The position numbers were made by a program, and so were the translations under genes. A DNA stretch of 64,000 bases, taken from assembly GCF_003610895.1 (NCBI RefSeq), contig NZ_MCAS01000014.1, positions 1 to 64,000 on the forward strand. The letters are read 5' to 3'. The notes beneath the pieces are model-generated. The model saw only the letters and a program-made list of their open reading frames with translations. It was not told the DNA's origin and ran no database searches. The stretch comes from Paraburkholderia fungorum (GTDB lineage Bacteria > Pseudomonadota > Gammaproteobacteria > Burkholderiales > Burkholderiaceae). Each line of letters starts with the position of its first letter. The stretch's first letter is position 1. Below are positions 52,779-61,949 of the stretch, in pieces.

Positions 52779-53810
52779 ATGAAAGCATTGGCAAAACTCG
52801 AGCGCGCACCGGGCCTCACGCTGACGGATGTGAAGAAGCCCGAAGTCGGTCACAACGACGTGATGATCCGTATCACGCGCACTGCGATCTGCGGCACGGA
52901 TATTCATATCTGGAAATGGGACGACTGGGCACAAAAGACGATTCCGGTGCCGATGCATGTCGGCCACGAATACGTCGGTGAAATCGTCGAAATGGGTCAG
53001 GAAGTGCGCGGCTTTGCGATCGGCGATCGCGTGTCGGGCGAAGGGCATATTACCTGCGGCTTCTGTCGCAACTGCCGGGCAGGACGCCGCCATCTGTGCC
53101 GCAATACAGTAGGCGTCGGTGTGAATCGTGAAGGCGCATTCGCAGAATACCTCGTGATTCCGGCGTTCAACGCATTCAAGATTCCGCCCGAGATATCCGA
53201 CGATCTCGCCGCGATCTTCGACCCGTTCGGCAATGCCACGCATACGGCGCTGTCGTTCAACCTGGTGGGCGAAGACGTGCTGATCACGGGCGCGGGGCCG
53301 ATCGGCATCATGGCGGTGGCGATTGCGAAACACGTCGGCGCGCGCAATGTGGTGATCACCGACGTCAACGACTATCGCCTCGAGCTCGCGCGCAAGATGG
53401 GCGCGACGCGCGCGGTGAACGTCTCGCGTGAATCGCTGCGCGACGTGATGGCGGATTTACACATGACCGAAGGATTCGACGTCGGACTGGAAATGTCAGG
53501 TGTACCGAGCGCTTTCACCAGCATGCTCGAAGCAATGAACCACGGTGGCAAGATCGCACTGCTCGGCATTCCACCGGCGCAAACCGCGATCGACTGGACC
53601 CAGGTTATTTTCAAGGGCCTCGAAATCAAGGGCATTTACGGCCGCGAGATGTTCGAGACCTGGTACAAGATGGTCGCGATGCTGCAAAGCGGTTTGGATC
53701 TGTCGCCGATCCTCACGCATCATTTCAAGGTCGACGACTATCAGGAAGCGTTCGCCACGATGCTTTCAGGTGAGAGCGGCAAGGTGATTCTCGACTGGAC
53801 TGCTGCGTAA
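52779..53810 (+). CDS. tdh: L-threonine 3-dehydrogenase
   Basis: The 343-residue product is a zinc-dependent medium-chain dehydrogenase. The catalytic zinc site is in TAICGTDIHIW and GHEYVGEI; the structural zinc site has four cysteines in CGFCRNCRAGRRHLC; the NAD motif is ITGAGPIGIMAVAIAKHVGA. It oxidises threonine to 2-amino-3-ketobutyrate, the substrate of Kbl encoded just upstream. GCGGAGGCGCAC sets the start. Its terminator lies inside the end of the convergent yceI-like gene. Confidence 0.96.
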   Translation: MKALAKLERAPGLTLTDVKKPEVGHNDVMIRITRTAICGTDIHIWKWDDWAQKTIPVPMHVGHEYVGEIVEMGQEVRGFAIGDRVSGEGHITCGFCRNCRAGRRHLCRNTVGVGVNREGAFAEYLVIPAFNAFKIPPEISDDLAAIFDPFGNATHTALSFNLVGEDVLITGAGPIGIMAVAIAKHVGARNVVITDVNDYRLELARKMGATRAVNVSRESLRDVMADLHMTEGFDVGLEMSGVPSAFTSMLEAMNHGGKIALLGIPPAQTAIDWTQVIFKGLEIKGIYGREMFETWYKMVAMLQSGLDLSPILTHHFKVDDYQEAFATMLSGESGKVILDWTAA

Positions 53811-53846
53811 GCTAAAAACGGCGCGCTCAAGCAGCCGCAGACAAAG

Positions 53847-53884
53847 AAACGCCCGCACCGCGCTTACGCGCCTGCGGGCGTTTT
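53847..53884. terminator. Terminator of tdh overlapping the 3' end of the YceI gene
   Basis: AAACGCCCGCA (53847-53857) pairs with TGCGGGCGTTT (53873-53883), with an inner GCGC-ttac-GCGC hairpin. The left arm lies outside and the right arm inside the convergent YceI coding sequence. Confidence 0.85.
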
Positions 53885-54514
53885 AACGAACTCGGCCTGA
53901 ATGCGCACATGAATATCGTCGCCGACAGCCGGGTACCAGGTTGCCAAACCGAATTTCGCACGGCTGAAATGACCGTCCGCGGAAAAACCGAGCGTGTCTT
54001 TCTTCGTGAGCGGATCAGGCGCGAAACCATTGAAGCTCACGTCTAGCGTCACGGGTTGCGTGACGCCGTGAATCGTCAGATCGCCGCTCAACATGCCGCG
54101 CGATTCGCCCGTGCGCTCAAAGTGCGTGGTGACGAACCGCAGGTCTGGATAGCGTGACACGTCGAGCATGCTTTCGCTTTTCACCATCTTGTCGAGGAGC
54201 GGCACATTCGTGTCGATGCTCGCGGCGTCGATCGTGATTGTCGCGCTACTCCGGTCCAGCCCCCCTTCATTCCAGTCGAGCTGCCCCTGCTTACGGTCGA
54301 AGCGCATGGTGAAGCGCGAATACTTGAAGTGATCGATGTCGAACGTAATGCTGGTGTGGTCCGGGTCGATGTCGTAGCGTCCGGGCGGCACGCGCGTTTC
54401 ATTCTGGCTGACCGTGTGAGTCAGCACGCGCACAGGCGTACAGGCCGCCACGGTCAGCAGCGTTGCACTGAACAGCACGGGTAAAAACATCGCGCGCAGG
54501 GTAGAGCGACTCAT
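53864..54514 (-). CDS. YceI-family periplasmic lipoprotein
   Basis: The 216-residue product has an N-terminal lipoprotein-like signal (LFSATLLTVAAC, C25) and a YceI lipocalin-like beta-barrel domain (about 45-215, with RYDIDPDHTSITFDIDHFKYSRF at its start). The family binds polyisoprenoid or fatty-acid-like lipids in the periplasm. It is divergent from a TetR regulator gene, which probably represses it. Lipid binding is inferred from family only. Confidence 0.88.
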   Translation of the reverse strand: MSRSTLRAMFLPVLFSATLLTVAACTPVRVLTHTVSQNETRVPPGRYDIDPDHTSITFDIDHFKYSRFTMRFDRKQGQLDWNEGGLDRSSATITIDAASIDTNVPLLDKMVKSESMLDVSRYPDLRFVTTHFERTGESRGMLSGDLTIHGVTQPVTLDVSFNGFAPDPLTKKDTLGFSADGHFSRAKFGLATWYPAVGDDIHVRIQAEFVKTPAGA

Positions 54515-54597
54515 GAGATTCGTTCCAGTTGATCGATCGTCAACACGATAACAGCAAGCGTACTCATCCGCCGAAGTGCACAAAAACTTGACGAAGG

Positions 54598-54611
54598 AGA
54601 ATGATCGTTCT
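54598..54611. promoter_or_regulatory. Candidate TetR-family operator
   Basis: AGAATGATCGTTCT is an almost perfect palindrome (one mismatched pair) located 11 bases before the TetR-type start and between the divergent YceI and TetR genes. Such sites are typical autoregulatory operators of this family. Confidence 0.55.
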
Positions 54612-54622
54612 ACCCTTCGCAC

Positions 54623-55324
54623 ATGGCTACTCAGAACCCAATCGAATCTGCCGCACCGGGCAGCGCGCGTGAAAGGCTGCTCGACACCGCGGAGGCGTTG
54701 ATCTACGCCGGCGGCATCCACGCCACCGGCGTAGATGCGATCGTCAAGCAGTCCGGCACGGCCCGTAAAAGCTTCTACACGCATTTCGAATCGAAAGATG
54801 CGCTTGTCGTCGCCGCACTGGAGCGGCGCGACGAACGCTGGATGAACTGGTTTATCGCGGGCACGCTGAAGCATGGCAAGACGGCTCGCAAACACCTGCT
54901 CGGCATGTTCGACGTGCTGCGCGAATGGTTTGCATCGGACGATTTCCATGGTTGCGCGTTCCTGAACGCCGCCGGCGAAATCGCCGCCGCGGATGACCCG
55001 ATCCGGATCGTCGCGCGCAAACACAAGGAACGCCTGCTCGCCTTCGTGCGAAGCCAGTGCGACGAATACGCAAGCGAATCGGGCATGGACGTGCGCCGCG
55101 CCGCGCGCTTGTCGCGCCAATGGCTGATCCTGCTCGACGGCGCCATCGCCGTGGCGCTGGTGAGCGGCGAAGCTGACGCCGCGCTCGACGCGCGAGCCGC
55201 CGCGCAAGCGCTGCTCGATACCGGGTTCGCAAGCGAATCCGACCCGCCCGCAGGTCGATCAGCGAGCGGGTCTCCCGGCAAAGCGCCAGGCAAACGACCG
55301 CCCTCCCGGCGCACCACAACCTGA
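54623..55324 (+). CDS. TetR family transcriptional regulator
   Basis: The 233-residue product has a TetR helix-turn-helix at residues about 15-60 (ARERLLDTAEALIYAGGIHA, VKQSGTARKSFYTHFESKDAL) and a helical ligand domain to about 205, then a Pro/Ser-rich tail. It is divergent from the YceI gene and 13 bases upstream of the DUF1348 gene, so it probably controls both. The ligand is unknown. Confidence 0.9.
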   Translation: MATQNPIESAAPGSARERLLDTAEALIYAGGIHATGVDAIVKQSGTARKSFYTHFESKDALVVAALERRDERWMNWFIAGTLKHGKTARKHLLGMFDVLREWFASDDFHGCAFLNAAGEIAAADDPIRIVARKHKERLLAFVRSQCDEYASESGMDVRRAARLSRQWLILLDGAIAVALVSGEADAALDARAAAQALLDTGFASESDPPAGRSASGSPGKAPGKRPPSRRTTT

Positions 55325-55337
55325 CTGAGGAACCACT

Positions 55338-55817
55338 ATGGCCGAACCGATCGAAACCCGCCCGCCACTCCCGCCCTTCACACGGGAAACCGCGATCCAG
55401 AAGGTGCGCGCCGCGGAAGACGGCTGGAATACCCGTGACCCCGAGCGCGTGTCGCTCGCCTATACGCCCGACAGCGTCTGGCGCAACCGTGCCGAGTTCA
55501 CGCGTGGGCGCGCGGAGATCGTCGGACTATTGCGCCGCAAATGGGCGAAGGAACTCGACTACCGCCTGATAAAGGAACTCTGGGCGTTCACGGACAACCG
55601 CATCGCCGTGCGCTTCGCCTACGAATGGCACGACGATTCGAACAACTGGTTCCGTTCCTATGGCAACGAGAATTGGGAGTTCGATGAACACGGACTAATG
55701 GCGCGCCGTCATGCCAGCATCAACGATCTGCCGATTCGCGAAGCCGACCGTCTTTATCATTGGCCGCTCGGCCGCCGTCCCGACGACCATCCGGGTTTGT
55801 CCGACCTCGGCCTCTAG
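55338..55817 (+). CDS. DUF1348 / NTF2-like family protein
   Basis: The 159-residue product is an NTF2-like cone-shaped barrel of the DUF1348 family, with characteristic AEDGWNTRDPERVSLAY, SVWRNRAEF and NENWEFDEHGLM. No catalytic role is established for the family. It follows the TetR gene by 13 bases and may be part of the same response. GAGGAACCACT sets the start. Confidence 0.85.
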   Translation: MAEPIETRPPLPPFTRETAIQKVRAAEDGWNTRDPERVSLAYTPDSVWRNRAEFTRGRAEIVGLLRRKWAKELDYRLIKELWAFTDNRIAVRFAYEWHDDSNNWFRSYGNENWEFDEHGLMARRHASINDLPIREADRLYHWPLGRRPDDHPGLSDLGL

Positions 55818-56041
55818 CCCCCTTTTCCTCCATCGAAGGTGAACATCTGCCGGATGTTCACCGCTCTGCCATCGGTTGTCCGTTATGGTTGCGTCTGCGC
55901 CGCGCGGCACATGCTATGCCCGTGTGTCCGAGCGTGTCCTCCACATCGTCCGTGCGGGTTGAGGTACAGTGCGCGACGGACGGCAAGCGGAAATAACCAG
56001 AACGTAGATGACACCGGCGCTCGACCGGTGACGGAGAACAC

Positions 56042-56560
56042 ATGCATTTTCGGCAGATCAAGAAGAACATTCGGCGTAGCGCCGTGGCGCTCGTCGCGAG
56101 CCTGGCTGCGGCCTCCGCGGCGCATGCGGGCAACTGGTGCGAGGGCGGCGTATGGGTCGACGCCATGCTCGGTTCGTATCACATCAATCCCGACCCCAAT
56201 ACCCATTTCGAGCAATTCAATCCGGGTCTCGGTGTCGAATGCTGGCTCAACAATCAATGGGCGCTGACTGCCGGCGGCTTTCGCAATTCGCTGCGGCGGC
56301 CTTCGTATTACGGCGGCGGCGTCTGGGCGCCCGAGTTCGCGCACTGGGGCATCGTGCGGATCGCGGCGATGGGCGGGATCATCTCGGGCTACAACTACGG
56401 CAACTGGGGCCTGGGTCGTAATCACACGATCGGACCGGTGGTTGCGCCGATCGTGATGGTCGAATACAAGCGCGTTGGGGCGAACTTCATTGTGATTCCG
56501 CCGATCCCTTCGGACAATCTTCCGTTCACGATCGGGTTTCAGGTGAAGGTGAGGTTCTGA
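56042..56560 (+). CDS. Predicted outer-membrane beta-barrel protein
   Basis: The 172-residue product has a signal peptide (about 1-29, ending ASAAHAG). The mature part is rich in Gly, Tyr, Trp, Phe and alternating hydrophobic residues and ends in Phe (FQVKVRF), the usual mark of outer-membrane barrels inserted by Bam. With about 140 mature residues, eight strands are plausible. Two cysteines (C33 and C70 area) may pair. The size recalls PagP/OmpX-type barrels, but I do not see catalytic motifs. CGGAGAACAC precedes the ATG. Iteron-like repeats begin immediately after its stop. Confidence 0.65.
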   Translation: MHFRQIKKNIRRSAVALVASLAAASAAHAGNWCEGGVWVDAMLGSYHINPDPNTHFEQFNPGLGVECWLNNQWALTAGGFRNSLRRPSYYGGGVWAPEFAHWGIVRIAAMGGIISGYNYGNWGLGRNHTIGPVVAPIVMVEYKRVGANFIVIPPIPSDNLPFTIGFQVKVRF

Positions 56561-56564
56561 TCCG

Positions 56565-56938
56565 CAAAGGTGAGCGGTTCCAGGATGGTGAGGAATTCCA
56601 GGAGATGGCCTCATCGTGATCAATGGTGAGGATCGCCAGGAAATGCCGTCACCTTAGCTAAAGGTGAGGTGTTCCAGGAGACGCCGCTACTTCGATGAAA
56701 GGTGAGGCGTTCCATGGTGCGTGACTTCACGTCGGCGAGAGGTGAGACGTTCCAGGAGGTGCCGCCGACGCAGCGAGAGGTGAGCTGTCCCAGGAGTCGA
56801 ACTGCACCGTGGAAGCAGTAAAAGACACGTCAAGGTGAGGAGTTCCAGGAGATCGCTCGCATAAGGTGAGCGATTCCAGGAGGTGAGCAATCTCCATGTT
56901 TAGCACGCACCTGAAATAAGGTGAGGATTTCCAGGGAG
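56565..56938. repeat. Distal iteron-like array, 11 copies with 38-bp period
   Basis: Direct repeats follow AAGGTGAGNNNTTCCAGGAG. GGTGAG starts at 56569, 56587, 56625, 56663, 56701, 56741, 56779, 56834, 56865, 56882 (weak second half) and 56920. Distances are 18, 38, 38, 38, 40, 38, 55, 31, 17 and 38. The right half is TTCCAGGAG in nearly all copies, against TTTCGGGAG or TTTCAGGAG in the rep-proximal family. The orientation is opposite to the main array. No gene is supported here. Confidence 0.88.
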
Positions 56939-57251
56939 TCTCCTCATGGCCGTTCACCGCGCTGCACGGAATATCCAGAGTAAGCCTGCGATTGCGTGGG
57001 AAGCGCAGGCCTCACGCGAAATCGCTGCTAGCGACCCAATCAATCTTGCGACCTTGTACAGAGTGCCAAGCCGCATCTGGGAGCCATGCGAAAAAGCCAA
57101 AGGTGAGAATATTCGGGAGCACGCAAGGTGACAATGTGACTACCTGTCAGCGCACTTTCGATTCGAAGGTGAGAAGATTCGGGAGACCTGCGCCGCACGC
57201 AGCTACCGCTACCTGCGAATCGCTTTCCATTCACATGGAGCACCTTCATCA
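56939..57251. repeat. Intergenic region with two rep-type iterons
   Basis: Two repeats of the rep-proximal type, AAAGGTGAGAATATTCGGGA (from 57099) and GAAGGTGAGAAGATTCGGGA (from 57165), lie 66 bases apart, a partial copy lies at 57124, and all have the orientation of the distal array. No coding sequence is supported. Confidence 0.75.
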
Positions 57252-57953
57252 ATGACGCCCCGCGCCTTTGGCAAAGAAATCAAGGCGGCACTCCTGCCGC
57301 ACGCGGACGCTGAACGCGCGCTTGCGATGCGTGCCTATATGCGTCACCACTTCGAGTTCATCGGTGTGCCGACACCTCTGCGGCGGCAAGCGGTATTGCC
57401 GGTGTTCAAACGGCTACCGGTGGAGAATGCCGATTCTCTGCTCGCGTGCGCGAATGTTTTATGGGCGATGCCGGAACGCGAATTCCAGTACGTCGCGACT
57501 GACCTGTTGGCGCGCAAGTGGAAGACGCTTGAGCCAGCAGACATCGCACACTTATTGGAGCTCGCTCAGCGGAGCGCCTGGTGGGATTCGATCGATCCGC
57601 TGGCGGGTGTTGTCGGCGATGTTCTGAAAGCCGCGCGAATCCATACGCCGGGAATACAGGCCGTTATGGATGCGGCGCTCCAGCATGAATCGCTATGGGT
57701 TCGGCGCATCGCGATGATTCACCAACTCGGCTGGCGCGAGCATACCGACGAAGCGCGTCTTTTCAGCTACGCGCGTTCGCTGGCCGCCGAAAGCGACTTC
57801 TTCATCCGTAAGGCTATCGGCTGGGCGTTGCGCGATTACGCGTGGCATGCGCCGCACGCGGTGAGCGCTTTTCTTTCCGCTTCACTGGATATCATGTCGC
57901 CGCTTACGCTGCGTGAGGCGTCGAAGCATCTGCCGAACGTAACGCGAAAATAA
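57252..57953 (+). CDS. DNA alkylation repair protein, AlkD-like glycosylase
   Basis: The 233-residue all-helical product belongs to the HEAT-like AlkD family that removes N3- and N7-alkylated purines. Characteristic features are FEFIGVPTPLRRQ near the start, EFQYVATDLLARKW, the active-site region SAWWDSIDPLAG with tryptophan and aspartate, and FFIRKAIGWALRDYAW. Length is normal for the family. It stands alone between the iterons and the signalling operon, with no ada-type regulator nearby. Confidence 0.9.
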   Translation: MTPRAFGKEIKAALLPHADAERALAMRAYMRHHFEFIGVPTPLRRQAVLPVFKRLPVENADSLLACANVLWAMPEREFQYVATDLLARKWKTLEPADIAHLLELAQRSAWWDSIDPLAGVVGDVLKAARIHTPGIQAVMDAALQHESLWVRRIAMIHQLGWREHTDEARLFSYARSLAAESDFFIRKAIGWALRDYAWHAPHAVSAFLSASLDIMSPLTLREASKHLPNVTRK

Positions 57954-58178
57954 TCGGGATATAAATCGAAATATAAATAGGCGTTAATTAACGGCACCAA
58001 AACCAGAAACTTTAGAAAAATATTTAACCCCCCGGGCGTGCTCAAAAACCGTGTAGTCATCGCTTAGTAACATGCGCGAGCAATACTCGGCGGTGCTGAA
58101 ATCTTCACACAAATTTGCAAAAAAACGCGCTGCTCCGATCGAGAGTTGACGCGAAGGCCATACGCTCGGGGGCTTCAC

Positions 58179-60569
58179 ATGACTATCCGTCATCGCATCA
58201 CGCTTTTGGTTATCTTGATGTTCGTCGCTTTGTCGGCGATCGGCGGCTACGCGGTCTATCAGACGCGCGGCAGCGCTGCCGAAGTGCGCAAGGTGACGGA
58301 AGGCGTCGTTCCCAGCGCACTCGCTTCGGCTGACCTCGTCTCGCAAGTCAAGGATGTCCAGCTCGCGACCATGACCCTGGTCTACGCACCGGACGCCAAC
58401 ATGGTCGCCCAGGCGCAGGACGAACTGAAGAAGAAAAAGACCTCGTTGCAACAGGCCCTCGCGCAGCAGGGCAAAGAGGCCGCGAGCCACGCCCAGCAAG
58501 GTCTCGTCTCCCAGGCCAACGACAGCCTGGAGAACTACTTCTCCGCTATCGCCGAGACGGCGAAAATGAAGGCCGACGGCAAGAACGAACTCGCGCAAGC
58601 GTATCTGTTCGCGAACGTGGCGCAGTATCGCGACGAACTCGAAGGCATCGTCGAGACGCTGCGCGTCGAAAAGAACCGTCAGAAAGACGAGGCGATCACC
58701 ACGCTGAACGCCACGCTTTCCACCACGACGACAGCCATTGCCGCGGTCACCGGTATTGCGATCATTCTGCTGACCTTCATCGGCACACTGCTCTATCGTC
58801 AGATCACCCGCCCGCTCAGCCGCATGCAAGCCATGATGAGCGAGATCGCGTCGAGCCAGGATTTCACGCGCCGTGTGCCGGTGGGCCGGCTGGATGAGAT
58901 CGGCCATTCGATCGTCGCTTTCAACGGCATGATCGAGAAGATCCAGGAGAGCTCGGCGCAGCTCAAGCAGAAGACCGCCGACATCCAGGCGATGTTGCAG
59001 AACATGCAGCAAGGCATCTTGACGGTGGTCGACGGCGCCGTGATCCACTCGGAGTACTCGGCGTACCTGGAAGACATCTTCGAAACGAAGGACATTGCCG
59101 GGCGCGCTCTGATGGATCTGGTGTTTTCGGATACCGATCTCGGCTCGGATGTGCTTTCGCAAGTCGATGCCGCGGCGCATGCCTGCCTCGGCGAGGACTG
59201 CATCAACTTCGCATTTAATCAGCATCTGCTGGTCGGCGAAATTTCGAAACGCATGGCCGATGGCCGCGTGAAGATTCTCGATCTCAGCTGGTCCGCGATT
59301 ACCGACGAAAACGACGTCATCGTGCGCTTGATGCTGTGCGTGCGCGACGTGACCGAGCTGCGCAAGCTCGCCGCGGAAGCCAGCGAACAGCGCCGCCGTC
59401 TCGACATGATCGGCGAGATTCTCGCGGTGAGCGAAGAGAAGTTCCATCACTTCATTGAAAGCTCGGCCGGTTTCGTCAGCGAGAACGAGCGCATTATCCG
59501 CAAGCATTCGGAGGCGGACCATGCGGCGATCGCCGAGCTGTTCCGCAACATGCACACCATCAAGGGCAATGCACGCACTTATAACCTGGCGCATCTGACG
59601 AACGTCGTCCACGAAACCGAGCAGAGTTATCACGAGTTGCGCCAGCCCGACGCCGACCGTTCATGGGACCAGGACCTCCTGATGGAGGAGTTGACGCGCG
59701 TGCGCGAGGCGATCGAGAGCTACGCCCACATCAACGAACAGAGTCTCGGCCGCAAGGCCAAAGCCGGCGTGAACAACGCCGGCAATGCCGGCCGCTACGT
59801 GATGGTCGAGAAGGATCAGATTCAGCAGACCCTGAGCATGCTGGACCAGACCAACGCCGGCGAACTCCATGAATTGCAGTCGATGCGCAATGCGATGCGC
59901 CAGGCCCTGCGCGCGCTCGGCAGCGAAAGCGTGCGCGACGCGCTGTCCGGTGTGCTGGACTCGCTGCCTTCGCTCGCACAGGAACTGGGTAAGCCGGCAC
60001 CGACCGTGCGTATCGACGACAACGGCTACCGTCTGCGCGGCCAGGCAGGCGGCACGCTGGGCAACGTGTTCATGCATCTGCTGCGCAATTCGATGGACCA
60101 CGGTATCGAAACGGCCGAGGCGCGCAGCGCGCACGGCAAGAGCCCGGCCGGCACGATCGATATCGAAGTGGGCGTGGATAGCGGCGCGTTGCAGATCACG
60201 CTCAGCGACGACGGTCGCGGCCTCGCGCTCGAACGGATTCGCGGCATTGCGGTGCAGCGCGGCTGGATCGGCAGCGGTGATCAACTGAGCGACGAAGCCA
60301 TCGCCGAGTTCATTTTCCGGCCGGGCTTCTCGACCGCTGCGACGGTCACGGAAGTGTCGGGCCGCGGCGTGGGTATGGACGCCGTGCGCGACTTCCTCAA
60401 GCGTGAGCACGGCCGCATCGAACTGCGTTTCACCGACGATCACAAGGGCGCATCGTTCCGTCAGTTCCAGACCATCGTCTGTCTGCCGGACAGCGTCGCG
60501 GTCGATACGCTGGGTGTGCAGGCGCGCGGCGACGCCGGCGAACTGCAAGTCGGTGCGATGGTGGATTGA
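58179..60569 (+). CDS. Membrane-bound CheA-like histidine kinase (4HB-HAMP-PAS-Hpt-HATPase)
   Basis: The 796-residue product has a membrane helix (about 5-27), a periplasmic helical sensor (about 28-185), a second membrane helix (about 190-214), HAMP (about 215-268) and a PAS-like domain (about 280-400). An Hpt/P1 domain follows with FRNMHTIKGNARTY (H459), then a CheA-type ATPase domain with LLRNSMDHGIE, DDGRGLALERI and GRGVGMDAVR. The C-terminus stops after the ATPase without a CheW-like P5 domain. It therefore combines receptor and CheA-like kinase in one chain. Four signalling genes follow. The start MTIRHRITLL is chosen because it gives a standard membrane anchor. Confidence 0.87.
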   Translation: MTIRHRITLLVILMFVALSAIGGYAVYQTRGSAAEVRKVTEGVVPSALASADLVSQVKDVQLATMTLVYAPDANMVAQAQDELKKKKTSLQQALAQQGKEAASHAQQGLVSQANDSLENYFSAIAETAKMKADGKNELAQAYLFANVAQYRDELEGIVETLRVEKNRQKDEAITTLNATLSTTTTAIAAVTGIAIILLTFIGTLLYRQITRPLSRMQAMMSEIASSQDFTRRVPVGRLDEIGHSIVAFNGMIEKIQESSAQLKQKTADIQAMLQNMQQGILTVVDGAVIHSEYSAYLEDIFETKDIAGRALMDLVFSDTDLGSDVLSQVDAAAHACLGEDCINFAFNQHLLVGEISKRMADGRVKILDLSWSAITDENDVIVRLMLCVRDVTELRKLAAEASEQRRRLDMIGEILAVSEEKFHHFIESSAGFVSENERIIRKHSEADHAAIAELFRNMHTIKGNARTYNLAHLTNVVHETEQSYHELRQPDADRSWDQDLLMEELTRVREAIESYAHINEQSLGRKAKAGVNNAGNAGRYVMVEKDQIQQTLSMLDQTNAGELHELQSMRNAMRQALRALGSESVRDALSGVLDSLPSLAQELGKPAPTVRIDDNGYRLRGQAGGTLGNVFMHLLRNSMDHGIETAEARSAHGKSPAGTIDIEVGVDSGALQITLSDDGRGLALERIRGIAVQRGWIGSGDQLSDEAIAEFIFRPGFSTAATVTEVSGRGVGMDAVRDFLKREHGRIELRFTDDHKGASFRQFQTIVCLPDSVAVDTLGVQARGDAGELQVGAMVD

Positions 60570-60634
60570 ACGCTGGGCGAGCGCGGCTTGACGGCCTGAC
60601 GCGCGCTTCGCGACGGACTTCGGAAGGATAGGTT

Positions 60635-61369
60635 GTGATTCAACAGTACGTATTGGCGGCGGTGGCAGGCAGCGCGGTGACCGCGCTGCTGGCATTTGTC
60701 GTGCACAAACTGCATAGCACGAAGCTGAAGGCACGCCTTTGCGCCGAGGCCGATGTGCGGCTGCGGGCGTTGACGGCGGAACACGCGAACCACGGTGACG
60801 CGATCCGCGAACGCGAGCAGGCCGCGCAAGAGATGGAAGCGTTGGCCGCACAGTTGAACGAAGAACTGCGGCAGCAAGCGGCCAGCGTTGAAGAATTGCG
60901 CGCAACGCTGAAAGCCGCGGCCGACGACAAAGACCAGTGGGCGCATCAGGCGCAACAGATCGCCGGCGAAGCCGCGCGTCTGAAGGGCCTGGGCGCGACA
61001 TTCGAGCGTTGGCACGAGCAGATGATCTCGCTGATGACGCAGAACCACGACATGCACGCGAAGAATCAGGAGCTGTCGTCGATTGTCCGGCATGTCGTGA
61101 TCGTGTCGCTGAACGCGTCGATCGAAGCCGCGCGCGCGGGTCCGGCCGGACGCGGCTTCGCCGTGGTGGCAAGCGAGGTCCGGGCGCTGGCCGCGCGTTC
61201 AGAGGAACTGTCGAAAAGCTACCGCGACAGCCTGCATCGCAACGATCTGACCACCACCTCCACGTTTCAGGACATCCAGGCGGGCGGCAAGATGATCGCG
61301 GCGTCGCTCTCCAGCGTCGAATCGCTCGCCAACCAGTTCCGTGCGAAGTTGCACCAGGTGCCGATGTGA
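60635..61369 (+). CDS. Minimal methyl-accepting chemotaxis-like protein
   Basis: The 244-residue product has one N-terminal membrane helix (about 4-23), a coiled coil (about 30-125) and a short MCP signalling hairpin tip (SLNASIEAARAGPAGRGFAVVASEVRALAARS). It lacks a periplasmic ligand domain, HAMP and clear methylation sites. It may carry signals to the CheA-like kinase encoded upstream. The start is GTG after GGAAGGATAGGTT. Its stop overlaps the GTG of the next gene. Confidence 0.82.
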   Translation: MIQQYVLAAVAGSAVTALLAFVVHKLHSTKLKARLCAEADVRLRALTAEHANHGDAIREREQAAQEMEALAAQLNEELRQQAASVEELRATLKAAADDKDQWAHQAQQIAGEAARLKGLGATFERWHEQMISLMTQNHDMHAKNQELSSIVRHVVIVSLNASIEAARAGPAGRGFAVVASEVRALAARSEELSKSYRDSLHRNDLTTTSTFQDIQAGGKMIAASLSSVESLANQFRAKLHQVPM

Positions 61370-61905
61370 TTACGGGCAACGCCAAGGACAGCTTCGAGCG
61401 GATTTTTCGCAAGGCGGCGCAGGCGCGCCTGCCGCAGGACTCCGGCGACACGTGCGAGATCGTGCCGCTCGCCGAGGCCGGCATGGGCGCCACAAAGGAC
61501 ACCGAGGTGGTTGTGCTGACCATCTCGTCGATCATGTTCAGATTGCTGCTGATCCTTCATTTCGACGAGAACGACAGCACCCGTCACTACTACCTGAACG
61601 AGGCTGACGAGCGCCCGTTCCAGGAAGTGTTTCTGGAAATCTGCAATCTGTGCTGCGGCGCGATGAATCAGGAATTGCTGCATTACTTTCCGGACCTCGG
61701 CATGTCGACGCCATATGTCTTGAGCGCGCGTTGTCTGGGGCATCTGCAGGAATTGAAACCGGGTTTTCTGTCGTCGTATTCGATCACGCTGAACGGTTCC
61801 GTGCAGCTTGCCGCGACGGTATGCGTGTGCGCGCATGCGCCAATCGACTTCGTGGCGGACACGAGCACGGTCGAGGAAACCAGCGGTGAGCTGGAGCTGT
61901 TCTGA
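61366..61905 (+). CDS. CheX-like protein with C-terminal ELELF tail
   Basis: The 179-residue product resembles CheX/CheC-type phosphatases: an alpha/beta layout with the helix FQEVFLEICNLCCGAMNQELL that holds the E/N active-site pair position. The last residues are GELELF. It starts with GTG overlapping the TGA of the MCP-like gene (GTGA), so the genes are coupled. It probably dephosphorylates the CheY protein of the same operon; this is inferred. Confidence 0.75.
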   Translation: MITGNAKDSFERIFRKAAQARLPQDSGDTCEIVPLAEAGMGATKDTEVVVLTISSIMFRLLLILHFDENDSTRHYYLNEADERPFQEVFLEICNLCCGAMNQELLHYFPDLGMSTPYVLSARCLGHLQELKPGFLSSYSITLNGSVQLAATVCVCAHAPIDFVADTSTVEETSGELELF

Positions 61906-61949
61906 GTGTTGACCATGATGTCGATATCCGCATTGGGCAGGAGCACGAA

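Noticed and set aside
57984..59633. 549-codon minus-strand frame opposite the CheA-like kinase
   Set aside because: Antisense shadow caused by GC-rich codon bias; the plus-strand product has recognisable domains throughout.
59661..61535. 624-codon minus-strand frame opposite the kinase and MCP-like genes
   Set aside because: Antisense shadow spanning three plus-strand genes, with low-complexity Arg/Ala composition.
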